Source: Taibaiella chishuiensis (lineage in GTDB: Bacteria > Bacteroidota > Bacteroidia > Chitinophagales > Chitinophagaceae). Taken from it: 64,000 nucleotides of DNA. This document shows positions 35,325 to 44,204 of this stretch, piece by piece. How positions within the stretch are numbered: position 1 is the first letter of the stretch; the number at the start of each line of letters is the position of its first letter. A model generated the notes under the pieces. The model searched no databases. It saw nothing but the letters and a program-made list of their open reading frames with translations, and was not told where the DNA came from. The translations under genes were made by a program, and so were the position numbers. Where the stretch lies: contig NZ_PYGD01000009.1 of assembly GCF_003014535.1 (NCBI RefSeq), positions 153,940 to 217,939 on the forward strand, in the 5' to 3' direction.

Positions 35325-37940
35325 TTACTGCTGGTAACTTCTTACGATATCCTTCAGTTCGTTCAGTTTCATCAGGGCCTCTACCGGGGTAAGGGTATTG
35401 ATGTCTACGGCGTAGAGTTTGGTTTGTATACTGCGCAGGTCTTCGCTCAGCCCGTCAAAAATATTGAGCTGGAAGTTCTGTACCGGTATTTTCTTCACCC
35501 GCTCGGCCGGTGTATTATCGGCATGTTTCTCTTCCAGCACGGCCAGTATCTCGTTGGCGCGGTCGGTAAGCGAAGGGGGCATACCTGCCATGCGGGCTAC
35601 CTGTATACCAAAGCTGTGGCGGCTTCCGCCGGGCGCCAGCTTACGCAGGAAGATCACTTTATTGCCGGTTTCCTTATGGGTGATATGATAATTCTTGGTA
35701 CGGGCCAGCTTATGCTCCAGCTCGTTGAGCTCGTGGTAGTGCGTGGCAAATAGTGTTTTGGGCTTATCGGTATGGTTGTGGATATGCTCCACGATCGACC
35801 AGGCGATCGAGATACCATCGTAGGTACTGGTGCCCCTGCCGATCTCGTCGAGTATGATGAGGCTGCGGCTGCTCAGGTTATTGATGATACTGGCCGTTTC
35901 GTTCATCTCCACCATAAAGGTCGATTCGCCGCCGCTCAGGTTGTCGGAGGCGCCCACCCGGGTAAAGATCTTATCGGTAAGGCCGATGGTGGCGCTGGTG
36001 GCCGGTACATAAGAGCCCACATGCGCCATCAGGGTAATCAGGGCTGTTTGGCGCAGCAGGGCCGACTTACCGCTCATGTTGGGGCCGGTAAGGATAATTA
36101 CCTGCTGGGCCTCCTTATCGAGGTGTATATCGTTGGCTACATACGCTTCGCCCGGGGGCAGCAGTTGCTCGATCACGGGATGCCTGCCCTGGCCGATCTC
36201 CAGCACCTGCAGCTCGCTCATTTGCGGGCGGCAGTATTTGTACTGTTTGGCGATATAGGCAAAAGACAGCAGGCAGTCGATGCGGGCAATGGCCTGTGCA
36301 TTGGCCTGCATGGGCGTAAGTGCCGTTTGCAGCTTTTCGATCAGGCCTTCGTAAATCTGTTGTTCCAGTACGCTTATCTTCTCTTCTGCGCCCAGTATCT
36401 TCTCTTCGTATTCCTTCAGTTCGGGGGTAATATAGCGTTCGGCATTGGTCAGCGTTTGTTTGCGTATCCATTCCGGTGGCACTTTGTCCTTATGGGTATT
36501 GGTTACTTCGAGGTAGTAGCCGAATACATTGTTGAAGGCCACTTTCAGCGAGGGTATGCCGGTACGCTGGCTTTCTTCCTGTTGTATGCGCAGCAGGTAT
36601 TCCTTACCATGGTAAGCGATCTGCCGCAGCTGGTCCAGGTCCTGGTTAATGCCTTCTTTAATGGCGCCGCCCTTATGCAGGGCTACCGGTGCATCTTCGT
36701 TGAGAGTATTGCCTATGGCTTCCTGTATATCGTTACAGGCATTAATGGTCGTGGTGAGTGCGGTAAGCTCCTGGCCGGCTTTGCTATCGGCGGCCAGTTG
36801 TTTAATGTCTGCGCAGTGCTGCAGGCTTTTGCCCAGCTGGATCACCTCTCTCGGGTTAATCTTCTTCAGCGGTATTTTGGCTGCAAGCCGCTCCAGGTCG
36901 CCGATCTGGCGCAGGTGTTTGCGGTACTCGTCGGCCAGGTCCTGTTCGCGGATAAAGATGCTGACCCATTCCAGGCGCTGTTCTATGCGTTCGATATCGC
37001 TGAGCGGGAAAATGATCCAGCGCTTGAGCATACGCGCGCCCATGGGGGTAATGGTATGGTCCATGGCCCGCAGCAGGGTATGCCCGTTCTCTACCGGGCT
37101 CTGCATCAATTCCAGGTTGCGTATGGTAAAGCGGTCCATCCACAGGAATTCGGTGGCGGTAATACGCTGTACGGTATTGATGTGCTGAATATTGGGATGC
37201 TCGGTATCTTTCAGGTAGTGCAGCGCTGCGCCGGCCGCTATGGTGGCCTCTTTCCAGTCTTCGATGCCATAGCCTTTCAGCGATTGGGTGTCGAAATGGC
37301 GCAACAGCGCTTCGTAGCCGTAGTGATGCTGGAAGATCCAGTCTTCGAGCGCAAAGGTGTAATATTTCTGGTCCAGCTGTTCGCGGAAGAAGCGTTGTTT
37401 GCCTTTGGCGATCAGCACTTCCGAGGGCTGGAAGCTCTGCAGCAGTTTATCCATATACTCCAGGCTGCCCTGGGCTACAAAGAATTCGCCGGTAGAGATA
37501 TCGAGGAAGGCAATGCCGTTTTCTTTATCGTCGAGGTATACCGATGCCAGGAAGTTATTGCTTTTGTTCTCCAGCAGTTTGTCGTTGAGCGATACGCCCG
37601 GGGTAACGATTTCCGTCACGCCTCTTTTTACGATGCCCTTTACCGTTTTCGGATCTTCGAGCTGATCGCAGATGGCAACGCGGTGCCCGGCCTTGACCAG
37701 CTTGTGCAGGTAAGTGTCGAGCGAGTGATGCGGGAAGCCCGCCAGCTCTATCGAAGAAGCCGAACCATTGGCTCTTTTGGTTAAAGTAATGCCCAGTACA
37801 TTGGCAGCAATGATCGCATCTTCCCTGAAGGTTTCGTAAAAATCGCCTACCCGGAATAAAAGCACAGCATCAGGATATTTGCTTTTGATCGCCTGGTGCT
37901 GTTTCATCAATGGAGTCTCTTCTGCTGTTTTCTTTGCCAT
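35325..37940 (-). CDS. mutS: DNA mismatch repair protein MutS
   Basis: Recognises base mismatches and short loops and starts mismatch repair. The 871-residue length is normal for MutS1. The N-terminal mismatch-binding motif is present (FRVGDFYETF near 27-36, with the conserved Phe and Glu). The Walker A GPNMSGKSALLRQ lies at about 617-629, with Walker B in LIILDEIGRGTSTYDG and the FATHYHEL segment after it. It is a single gene; mutL is not in the window. A -7 box lies 10 bases from the start. Confidence 0.97.
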   Translation of the reverse strand: MAKKTAEETPLMKQHQAIKSKYPDAVLLFRVGDFYETFREDAIIAANVLGITLTKRANGSASSIELAGFPHHSLDTYLHKLVKAGHRVAICDQLEDPKTVKGIVKRGVTEIVTPGVSLNDKLLENKSNNFLASVYLDDKENGIAFLDISTGEFFVAQGSLEYMDKLLQSFQPSEVLIAKGKQRFFREQLDQKYYTFALEDWIFQHHYGYEALLRHFDTQSLKGYGIEDWKEATIAAGAALHYLKDTEHPNIQHINTVQRITATEFLWMDRFTIRNLELMQSPVENGHTLLRAMDHTITPMGARMLKRWIIFPLSDIERIEQRLEWVSIFIREQDLADEYRKHLRQIGDLERLAAKIPLKKINPREVIQLGKSLQHCADIKQLAADSKAGQELTALTTTINACNDIQEAIGNTLNEDAPVALHKGGAIKEGINQDLDQLRQIAYHGKEYLLRIQQEESQRTGIPSLKVAFNNVFGYYLEVTNTHKDKVPPEWIRKQTLTNAERYITPELKEYEEKILGAEEKISVLEQQIYEGLIEKLQTALTPMQANAQAIARIDCLLSFAYIAKQYKYCRPQMSELQVLEIGQGRHPVIEQLLPPGEAYVANDIHLDKEAQQVIILTGPNMSGKSALLRQTALITLMAHVGSYVPATSATIGLTDKIFTRVGASDNLSGGESTFMVEMNETASIINNLSSRSLIILDEIGRGTSTYDGISIAWSIVEHIHNHTDKPKTLFATHYHELNELEHKLARTKNYHITHKETGNKVIFLRKLAPGGSRHSFGIQVARMAGMPPSLTDRANEILAVLEEKHADNTPAERVKKIPVQNFQLNIFDGLSEDLRSIQTKLYAVDINTLTPVEALMKLNELKDIVRSYQQ

Positions 37941-37950
37941 AATAGTGCTC

Positions 37951-37958
37951 CAAAATTA
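37951..37958 (-). promoter_or_regulatory. -7 promoter box of mutS
   Basis: TAATTTTG on the minus strand, ending 10 bases before the mutS ATG. The transcript would have an almost absent leader. Confidence 0.45.
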
Positions 37959-37990
37959 AACGAGATTTTCCACTAAACATTTGAAAGTTT

Positions 37991-39556
37991 TCAAGTATGG
38001 GGATAAACCGTGGAATGCCCGTTTTCGGCATCGAGCTGCATTTTGCGGTATTCGGTATACTTTACCCGGTCTACCTTGCTCTGCAGCCAGTCGTAGTAGT
38101 TGAAGTAGAGGAAATACAGCTCCTTTACCGGGTCGGTTTTATACACCTCCAGCCGTTGCAGGAAGCCGCGTATAGCCGTACGCCGGCCTTCGTTATGCTG
38201 TTCGTTGGAGAGATGGCGGAGAAAGAGCATCAGGTCTTTTTCAAAGCCATCCAGTTTCTTTTTATTGTATAGCCGGTAATAGGTGGCCGATATGGCATTG
38301 CTGAGCTGCAGCCCGTCTTTTTTCTCATACAGGATAACGAGGTAGAAGATGGCCGAGAAATAAAGAATGTCTTCGCGCTGTACCTCGTGGTTAATACGGA
38401 TCACATCGAGCAGCAGGTCTTCGGCTTCTTTAAAACGGTCGAGTACGAAATAGGAAATACAGATCGACGACATCAGCGATAAGGCGCTGACCGGCGGCAG
38501 TACGGCTTCCACCTTTTGCAGCATACCGGCGGCCTGTTCGCGGATCAGGCTACCCACTTGATCGTAGGCTGCATGTTTATGAAATATTTTGAGTTGTGTA
38601 TTGAAGGCGATCAGCTCCCAGCGCAGTTTATCCTTGCCTTCGAGCTGCGCGGCCAGTACGCTGTATTGTTGCAGCAGTACGGCGGCCAGCCCGGTTTGCT
38701 TCAGGGCAAAGGTATTGTAGAAGGTATAGTCGGCACAGTTAAGGAAGAGCGCGGCATTGCCTGCAATAAGATGGGGATTGCCCTGCCAGCAGTCCAGTAC
38801 CGCCGCGGTATGGCGGGTGCAGGCTTCGAAGCAGTAGGAGAGGTGCTCGGTAAGGCCGCAGGCAAACTGGTGCAGGGTATAGAGCAGGGGGCAGCCGGCA
38901 TCGATGCTGATCTGCGCCAGCAGGGTACGCAGTTGGCCCGTACGGGCCAGTTGTGCGGGCGAAAGCCGCAGGTAGTTGAATTGTTTAAAGCCCGTAAGTT
39001 CGCGGATAATCATCTGCAGCTGTTGTTCGCATTGCAGGCGGCTTACGGTGCCGGCCTGGTATTGCAGCAGCTTGCCGCTTTCGGTCTCGAAACTTTTATA
39101 GTCGGAGTAGGAGAGTATTTTATACTGCTGGTGGATCAGCTTTACCTGGGTGGCGTAGAGCTCGTACCGGACGGCCGTTTTCCAGGCTTTTTCCAGCAGT
39201 TTGCCGGCCGATACCACCAGGTTCTTATCCAGCAGCAGTTCGAATTGCAGTTCTATAAACTGCAGCTGGGCTACGGGATCGTTGCGGCGGAGGTATACGA
39301 TGGTGGAGAGTATGTCGTTCCAGAGGTAGGTCTTGAGCCCGGAAAAGTGCGCCTGGCTTTGTAATCCGAGCCTGGCGGCAAATAGTTTTTCATCGTTTAC
39401 GGGATGCCGTTCCATCAGTTCGAACAGCCGGATATGCAGGGCGCGGTTATCGATGGCATGTCGCCGGGCCATTTTTTTGTAACAGGCTTTCTCGTGCCTT
39501 TGCAGTCCCCGGATCAGCTCATACAGTTCGATACGTTTCTGGTTATCTGCCGCCAT
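37991..39556 (-). CDS. Large all-helical protein of unknown function
   Basis: A 521-residue cytoplasmic protein without signal peptide or membrane helix. It is almost wholly alpha-helical with TPR-like spacing (for example FKEAEDLLLDVIRINHEVQRED near 365-386) and many Leu, Tyr, Gln and Lys residues. The N-terminus ELIRGLQRHEKACYKKMARRH is basic. It is not recognised as any named family. It lies 50 bases upstream of mutS on the same strand and could be cotranscribed with it, but this does not show a repair role. Confidence 0.7.
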   Translation of the reverse strand: MAADNQKRIELYELIRGLQRHEKACYKKMARRHAIDNRALHIRLFELMERHPVNDEKLFAARLGLQSQAHFSGLKTYLWNDILSTIVYLRRNDPVAQLQFIELQFELLLDKNLVVSAGKLLEKAWKTAVRYELYATQVKLIHQQYKILSYSDYKSFETESGKLLQYQAGTVSRLQCEQQLQMIIRELTGFKQFNYLRLSPAQLARTGQLRTLLAQISIDAGCPLLYTLHQFACGLTEHLSYCFEACTRHTAAVLDCWQGNPHLIAGNAALFLNCADYTFYNTFALKQTGLAAVLLQQYSVLAAQLEGKDKLRWELIAFNTQLKIFHKHAAYDQVGSLIREQAAGMLQKVEAVLPPVSALSLMSSICISYFVLDRFKEAEDLLLDVIRINHEVQREDILYFSAIFYLVILYEKKDGLQLSNAISATYYRLYNKKKLDGFEKDLMLFLRHLSNEQHNEGRRTAIRGFLQRLEVYKTDPVKELYFLYFNYYDWLQSKVDRVKYTEYRKMQLDAENGHSTVYPHT

Positions 39557-39922
39557 AACTTCATTTTTTAAAGTACAGGATTCCTATAAAGTTACGCAGC
39601 CTGAATTGTAAATTTTATTTTATTTTATGGTAGTTTAAATTGTTGTTTTTCAGATTTTTATTTCAATCCAGCTGTTCGAATAAGGTGGTCTGATTATTTA
39701 AAAGGGAGGTATAATTTAATTGGGGGGCAGCAGGGATTCCGCATTTTTGTACTGCATTAAGAAAAACGCAACGGCCCCTAAACCTTTGCTTGATGAATCG
39801 GATCCGCCTGTGCAAAGACTTTTTTACATTTCCTAAACCCTACCATCAAGAAGTGAATAGAAAGACAGGTCAGATTTCCGGTCCCCCCGGATCAGGTGGA
39901 TTTATTCATTTTGAGTGCCATG
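39557..39922. other. Gene-free stretch between the helical unknown and the ArsR-like gene
   Basis: About 370 AT-rich bases. I see no conserved reading frame; a plus-strand frame from 39790 runs through the ArsR-like terminator and into the antisense of that gene, so I do not count it. No hairpin repeat copy was seen here. Confidence 0.55.
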
Positions 39923-39957
39923 AAAAAAAAGCCTCCGGTTATATACCGGAGGCTTTT
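39923..39957 (-). terminator. Terminator of the ArsR-like gene
   Basis: A nine-pair stem GCCTCCGGT / ACCGGAGGC with an AT-rich loop and an eight-base A run to the left, the minus-strand T tail. Confidence 0.9.
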
Positions 39958-39983
39958 GGTTTAACACACACAATGCAAGTTCA

Positions 39984-40343
39984 TTATTTGTCAGATGCAA
40001 CAAGTTCTTTTACGAATTGGGAAACCGCAGCGATACGTGCATGGTTTAATGCATAGTGGATGAATTTACCGTCACGTACGGTAACCACTACATCGGCGCG
40101 GCGTAAGATAGCCAGGTGTTGAGAAGCCACAGATTGTTCCAGGCGCAGTTTCACGTAAATATCCGTAACGTTCATTCTCTTATTTTCCTCGAGTAACTTA
40201 ATAATCTGCTGGCGCAGTTTATGATTGATCGCCCTTAAAGTCATTGCCGCGCTCTTAACGGCCAAGTAATCCAATTTAATTGGTTCATTAGAATTTTCGT
40301 CCTTACGAATAACCAAAGTGTTAGCTGACACTGTTTGTTCCAT
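39984..40343 (-). CDS. ArsR-family winged-helix transcription regulator
   Basis: A 119-residue DNA-binding protein. The winged helix (about 30-110) is clear: LRAINHKLRQQIIKLLEENKR, the recognition-helix region VYVKLRLEQSVASQHLAILRRADVV, and the wing VRDGKFIHYAL. The ArsR-type metal motif (ELCVCDL) is not present in helix 3, so metal sensing by that site is unlikely. The ligand and targets are unknown. A strong -7 box at 40447-40454 gives a leader of about 100 bases, longer than usual. Confidence 0.88.
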   Translation of the reverse strand: MEQTVSANTLVIRKDENSNEPIKLDYLAVKSAAMTLRAINHKLRQQIIKLLEENKRMNVTDIYVKLRLEQSVASQHLAILRRADVVVTVRDGKFIHYALNHARIAAVSQFVKELVASDK

Positions 40344-40680
40344 TTTATATACTGGTTTAATTATAAGTGATTAAATAGATGCAAGTAGCAGTTTTTCCAT
40401 AAAGTGAAACTTTTGCTTTTTTAGAATTCAGCTTGGGTTATAGGTGCAAAGATAGTAATTAAATAATATATCAATCGGCTTAAAAAAATACGATGACCGT
40501 TAATATGGTGTTAATAATATTTTTTATCTCCTTATTTATCACGACAAAAAGAACATTAGAGATTTAAATATTTAAAAATTAACTACTATTGTACCTACAC
40601 TCGACAGAAATTGACATGTGTCAATTTGCATTTTCATTAACAGGTGTTTGTCTGTATTATTTCGATAAAATTAATGTATT
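40344..40680. other. Intergenic stretch with ArsR-like promoter and AT-rich leader
   Basis: It holds the -7 box at 40447-40454 and about 100 bases of AT-rich leader for the regulator. Between 40460 and 40680 I see no gene or convincing hairpin, so the histidine kinase ending at 40681 has no visible terminator here. Confidence 0.5.
40447..40454 (-). promoter_or_regulatory. -7 promoter box of the ArsR-like gene
   Basis: TATCTTTG on the minus strand, about 103 bases before the ATG at 40343. Confidence 0.55.
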
Positions 40681-41958
40681 TTATTTAATTTCAACACTTG
40701 TTTTTAATTCTAATGAAAAAACACTGCCTTTTCCCAGTGTGCTGTCTACTTTAATCTTGCCTTTATGGGCTTCCACTACCGATTTTACGTAGCTTAATCC
40801 GAGGCCAAATCCTTTTACATTGTGGAGGTTTCCGGTGTGTGCCCGGTAGAACTTTTCGAAGATGTGATTTACGGTTTCTTTGGACATGCCGATACCGTTG
40901 TCCCTGATCCGTATGGAGATGGTTTTTGAAGAAGGGTTAGAAGTCTCAATGATAATCTTGGCGCGGTCTTTAGAGTATTTGATCGCATTGTCGAGCAGGT
41001 TGGCAACGATGTTGGAAAAGTGTACTTCGTCGGCCTCGATCATGAATTTTTTCGCGTTCAGTTTTTGCTCCAGCGTACCGTTTTTTTCCTCTACACGCAG
41101 CATAATATTCGAAGCCGCCGTACGGATTATTTCGTGTGCGTCGATCTGCTGCAGGTTCAATTCCAGGTTGCTGGTATCCATTTGTGCGGCCTGTAAAATT
41201 TTTTCCACCTGTTTGTTCATCCGCACATTTTCTTCGCGGATAATGCCGGTATAATATTCGATCTGTGCCGTATTGCTTTTTACCTTAGGATTGGCCAGCG
41301 CGTCTACCGCCAGCGAGATGGTGGCCAGCGGTGTTTTAAACTCGTGGGTCATATTATTGATAAAGTCCGATTTGATCTCCGAAAGCTGCTTCTGGCGGAA
41401 CACCGTGCGTACGGTAAGGGCAAAGGCGGCAATGATAATGATGGTAAACAATACGGAGGCCCCGATCATCCAGGAGGTGCGGCGCAGGATATAGTTTTTG
41501 GGTTGTTTGATGTACAGGGCAAAGCGGTAGCTGCCGTTGGGGGTTAAAGCCTTGCGGAACGAGGAGGAGAACATGTCGTTGGAGAACCCTTTGGAGCTGT
41601 TCTGCGGCCAGTTGTTGCTGGTAATGGAGTATTCGAATTTAAGATCGATATGGTTTTCCGACAGCTCTTCGGCGATGATATGATTAATGTCTTCCTGGGG
41701 TACCTGCGATACATAAGACCAGAGGATATCCCAGGTGCGGGAGTTCTCCCAGTCAACTGTTTCGGGGTTCATGCCTATGTATAATGCGATCTTGTGTTGT
41801 ATGCCCCATTTGATATCCGTAAAGGAGTTTTCGAGATCGTTATTGTACTTTCCTTTCTGGACCAGCAGCACGTTTTGTATCCAGGACATCTGGAGGAACA
41901 TGAGGCCTAAAAGGGAGAGGGTGATCAGGATAACAATAGAGGGGAAAACTTTTTTCAT
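40681..41958 (-). CDS. Orphan sensor histidine kinase
   Basis: A 425-residue membrane kinase. Two helices (about 5-27 and 158-181) bound a periplasmic sensor region of about 130 residues. The HisKA domain has the phospho-acceptor His in NNMTHEFKTPLATISLAVDAL near 208. The HATPase domain follows, with VANLLDNAIKYS (N box), IRDNGIGMSKE (G1) and GFGLGLSYVKSVVEAH (G2). No response regulator is next to it, so its partner must be elsewhere. The intact catalytic motifs suggest an active kinase. The stimulus is unknown. Confidence 0.92.
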   Translation of the reverse strand: MKKVFPSIVILITLSLLGLMFLQMSWIQNVLLVQKGKYNNDLENSFTDIKWGIQHKIALYIGMNPETVDWENSRTWDILWSYVSQVPQEDINHIIAEELSENHIDLKFEYSITSNNWPQNSSKGFSNDMFSSSFRKALTPNGSYRFALYIKQPKNYILRRTSWMIGASVLFTIIIIAAFALTVRTVFRQKQLSEIKSDFINNMTHEFKTPLATISLAVDALANPKVKSNTAQIEYYTGIIREENVRMNKQVEKILQAAQMDTSNLELNLQQIDAHEIIRTAASNIMLRVEEKNGTLEQKLNAKKFMIEADEVHFSNIVANLLDNAIKYSKDRAKIIIETSNPSSKTISIRIRDNGIGMSKETVNHIFEKFYRAHTGNLHNVKGFGLGLSYVKSVVEAHKGKIKVDSTLGKGSVFSLELKTSVEIK

Positions 41959-42156
41959 GAATTATGCAGATGAATGAACGTGTAAAGTTAATAAGATAGT
42001 GACGATTATATGATGTATAGCCGTCATGCAAAGGTTATTATATTACACTAAGTAGAATTGCTAATAATTTTATAAGGCTTAAATTATAGGGTTAAAATGT
42101 TTGGAAAGTTGCCGTCGAGGGTTAATTTTAATGTTCAAACAAAGCGTAAACCGACT

Positions 42157-42735
42157 ATGGATTTGTTAGACCCGTATAAACGTACTGATATTAAGCCCGC
42201 GGCCGGTAAATTGTTGATTGCAGAGCCTTTTCTCAACGATCCCGGGTTTGCACGTACCGTGGTGTTCCTGGTGGAGCATGGCGAGGAGGGCAGTATCGGT
42301 TTCGTGCTTAACCGGCCTTCGCACAGCACTATCGGCGACCTGCTGCCCGAGTTGTATACCCCGCGGCTCTCTGTATTCGAAGGCGGACCGGTACAGGGCG
42401 ATACCCTGCATATGATCCACAAAATGCCCGATGTAATGGGCGGAACCGAGATCCTGCCCGGCATATTCTGGGGCGGCTCGTACGACGACCTGGCACGTAC
42501 CATCCACGACAACCCTGCCGGGATACCCGACCTGCGGCTGTTTATCGGTTATTCGGGCTGGGCCGACGGGCAGTTGGAGCAGGAGCTTAAAGATGGCGTA
42601 TGGCTCGTGGCCGATACTTTCGAAGATGTGATATTTGAAACCGACAGCCGCAAGGTATGGCAGGATGCGCTCCGTTCGCTGGGCAGCAGCTTTGCCTTTA
42701 TGGCCAATATGCCTATTCACCCGCAACTGAACTGA
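42157..42735 (+). CDS. YqgE/AlgH family protein
   Basis: A 192-residue single-domain UPF0301 protein. Typical motifs: GKLLIAEPFLNDPGFARTVV near 15-34, GFVLNRPS near 46-53, FEGGPV and IHDNPAGIPDLRLFIGYSGW, then GQLEQELKDGVW. The frame continues upstream to 42097 but the conserved sequence starts at the ATG at 42157 (MDLLDPYKR). The function of the family is not firmly established. Confidence 0.9.
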   Translation: MDLLDPYKRTDIKPAAGKLLIAEPFLNDPGFARTVVFLVEHGEEGSIGFVLNRPSHSTIGDLLPELYTPRLSVFEGGPVQGDTLHMIHKMPDVMGGTEILPGIFWGGSYDDLARTIHDNPAGIPDLRLFIGYSGWADGQLEQELKDGVWLVADTFEDVIFETDSRKVWQDALRSLGSSFAFMANMPIHPQLN

Positions 42736-42821
42736 TACCCGTACCTGCGGCCCGGCCCGCATTCCACCTATATCCCGCTTATTATTGCAAAAATTAAGAG
42801 GCGCCGCTGGGGGCTAACCTT

Positions 42822-42829
42822 TATATTTG
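42822..42829 (+). promoter_or_regulatory. -7 promoter box deciding the start of the YiiX-like gene
   Basis: TATATTTG, whose end forms the TTG of the longest frame (42827). The ATG at 42839 is therefore the plausible start, with a transcript that has at most a few leader bases. Confidence 0.55.
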
Positions 42830-42838
42830 CAGCAACAG

Positions 42839-43549
42839 ATGGACAGCACACACGGAAACAAAAACAGGAAACTTCATGGCGCATTGCTGATTGCGATGCT
42901 GGTCGTATTCCTGGTGGTGTACAACCGCAAGCTGCTGATGGACTGGTACGATCCGCAGCCGGCCGCGGTAGTGCATACGCCCAATATGCGCCGTGCCGCC
43001 AATCCCTGGAACCGCTATCATGCCGATTCCTGTATCCAGATCGTAAAAGACGGCGACCTGGTATTGCGTTCGGGCAGCGATGCCATCAGCGCCCTGTTCA
43101 AAAAGGTAAATACCCGGGATAAGTCCTATTCCCATGCCGGTATCGTTTTTATCGAGAACGGCTACCCGATGGTCTATAACCTGATCGGCAATGCCGAAGA
43201 TCCCGAGGCGGTGCTGCGGCGCGACTCGCTTTCGGCCTTTATTTCGCCCCACGACAATACGGCTTATGCCGTATACCGTTATAAGCTGAGCCGGCAGCAG
43301 GTCGAAAAACTGCACGACCTCTCCATCCGCTACTTTAAAGAAAAACGCCGCTTCGACCCGCATTTCGACCTGGCCACCGACAGCTCGCTGTACTGTACCG
43401 AATTCGTGTACAAGGCCATGATCGAAGTGACCGGCGACAAAAAATACCTCGGAACCACCCAAACGGCAAACTTCAGTTTTGTGTCGGTCGATAACCTCTT
43501 CCTGAAGAAGGGGATCAAATTGGTTTGTAAAATCGTGTATATCCAGTAA
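42839..43549 (+). CDS. YiiX-like permuted papain-fold (NlpC/P60-like) hydrolase
   Basis: A 236-residue protein. An N-terminal membrane helix (about 11-28, ALLIAMLVVFLVVYN) anchors it to the inner membrane. The papain-like domain resembles the YiiX/YebB group, in which the catalytic His comes first (SHAGIVFIENGY near 100) and the Cys later (LYCTEFVYKAM near 184). It may cut peptidoglycan peptides or lipid-linked amides, but the substrate is unknown. The next gene's promoter overlaps its stop codon. Confidence 0.78.
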   Translation: MDSTHGNKNRKLHGALLIAMLVVFLVVYNRKLLMDWYDPQPAAVVHTPNMRRAANPWNRYHADSCIQIVKDGDLVLRSGSDAISALFKKVNTRDKSYSHAGIVFIENGYPMVYNLIGNAEDPEAVLRRDSLSAFISPHDNTAYAVYRYKLSRQQVEKLHDLSIRYFKEKRRFDPHFDLATDSSLYCTEFVYKAMIEVTGDKKYLGTTQTANFSFVSVDNLFLKKGIKLVCKIVYIQ

Positions 43550-43554
43550 TTTTG
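43547..43554 (+). promoter_or_regulatory. -7 promoter box overlapping a stop codon
   Basis: TAATTTTG; its first three bases are the TAA stop of the YiiX-like gene. It serves the lipoprotein gene starting at 43575. Confidence 0.5.
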
Positions 43555-43574
43555 CAGGCTTCGATACTTTCCGT

Positions 43575-44102
43575 ATGAAAAAACTAGTTCCTGTATTTTC
43601 CTTCCTGGTCCTCGCACTGTTCTGGACTTCCTGTAAGAACAGCAACTCGCCCCAGGCGGTAACCGAAAAGTTCCTGGTGAGCTTCAGTAAAATGGACTAC
43701 ACTACGGCCAAGAACCTCTCCACGCAAAACACCTGGGCCATGCTCGACATTCTCGCCTCTTTTACCAAAGAGATGCCTGAAGCCGAGAAGAACGCGCTTT
43801 TCCAGAATTTTAAGGTAAAGGTTACGGACAGCAAAAAAGAGTCCGACTCGACCATGATCGTAACCTATGTTACCGACCCCAAGATCCTGCCGTTTAACAA
43901 GCTGCGCCTGCTGCAGCAAAAAGATATCGAAGGCAATATCCGCTGGAAGGTAGATATCTCCACGCTCGATCTCGTGGGCGGCGAAGAGTCGTATATCGAA
44001 GAAGAACACCAGGCCGTGGAAGAGGACGTACAGCGCGATGCGGTAGATACGGTAAAGGTGGATGAGCCGCCTGCAGCACCCGCACCGAAAAAGAAAAAAT
44101 AA
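43575..44102 (+). CDS. DUF4878-like lipoprotein
   Basis: A 175-residue predicted lipoprotein. The signal peptide ends FWTSC with Cys at about 16. The folded part (about 25-130) begins with SPQAVTEKFLVSFSKMDYTTAK and includes MPEAEKNALFQNFKVKVTDS, similar to DUF4878/NTF2-like lipoproteins. The C-terminal 40 residues are acidic then Pro/Ala/Lys-rich and end KKKK. No function is known. It has a promoter inside the end of the upstream gene. Confidence 0.75.
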   Translation: MKKLVPVFSFLVLALFWTSCKNSNSPQAVTEKFLVSFSKMDYTTAKNLSTQNTWAMLDILASFTKEMPEAEKNALFQNFKVKVTDSKKESDSTMIVTYVTDPKILPFNKLRLLQQKDIEGNIRWKVDISTLDLVGGEESYIEEEHQAVEEDVQRDAVDTVKVDEPPAAPAPKKKK

Positions 44103-44165
44103 CGGCATAAGATAAAAAAATAGGTAGCGCCCGTTATTATTTTATTGAAAATTAATTTCAATCCT

Positions 44166-44173
44166 TACTTTTG
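44166..44173 (+). promoter_or_regulatory. Promoter of metK
   Basis: TACTTTTG with a TTG (44145-44147) 18 bases upstream, 31 bases before the ATG. Confidence 0.65.
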
Positions 44174-44204
44174 AATACTTTTAAAAAACCTGTTTAAACA
44201 AAAT

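Noticed and set aside
35772..37784. 670-codon open frame on the plus strand
   Set aside because: It lies wholly antisense to mutS. Its composition follows from the codon bias of mutS and it shows no domain of its own.
39790..40056. 88-codon plus-strand frame next to the ArsR-like gene
   Set aside because: It runs through the regulator's terminator and into its antisense strand.
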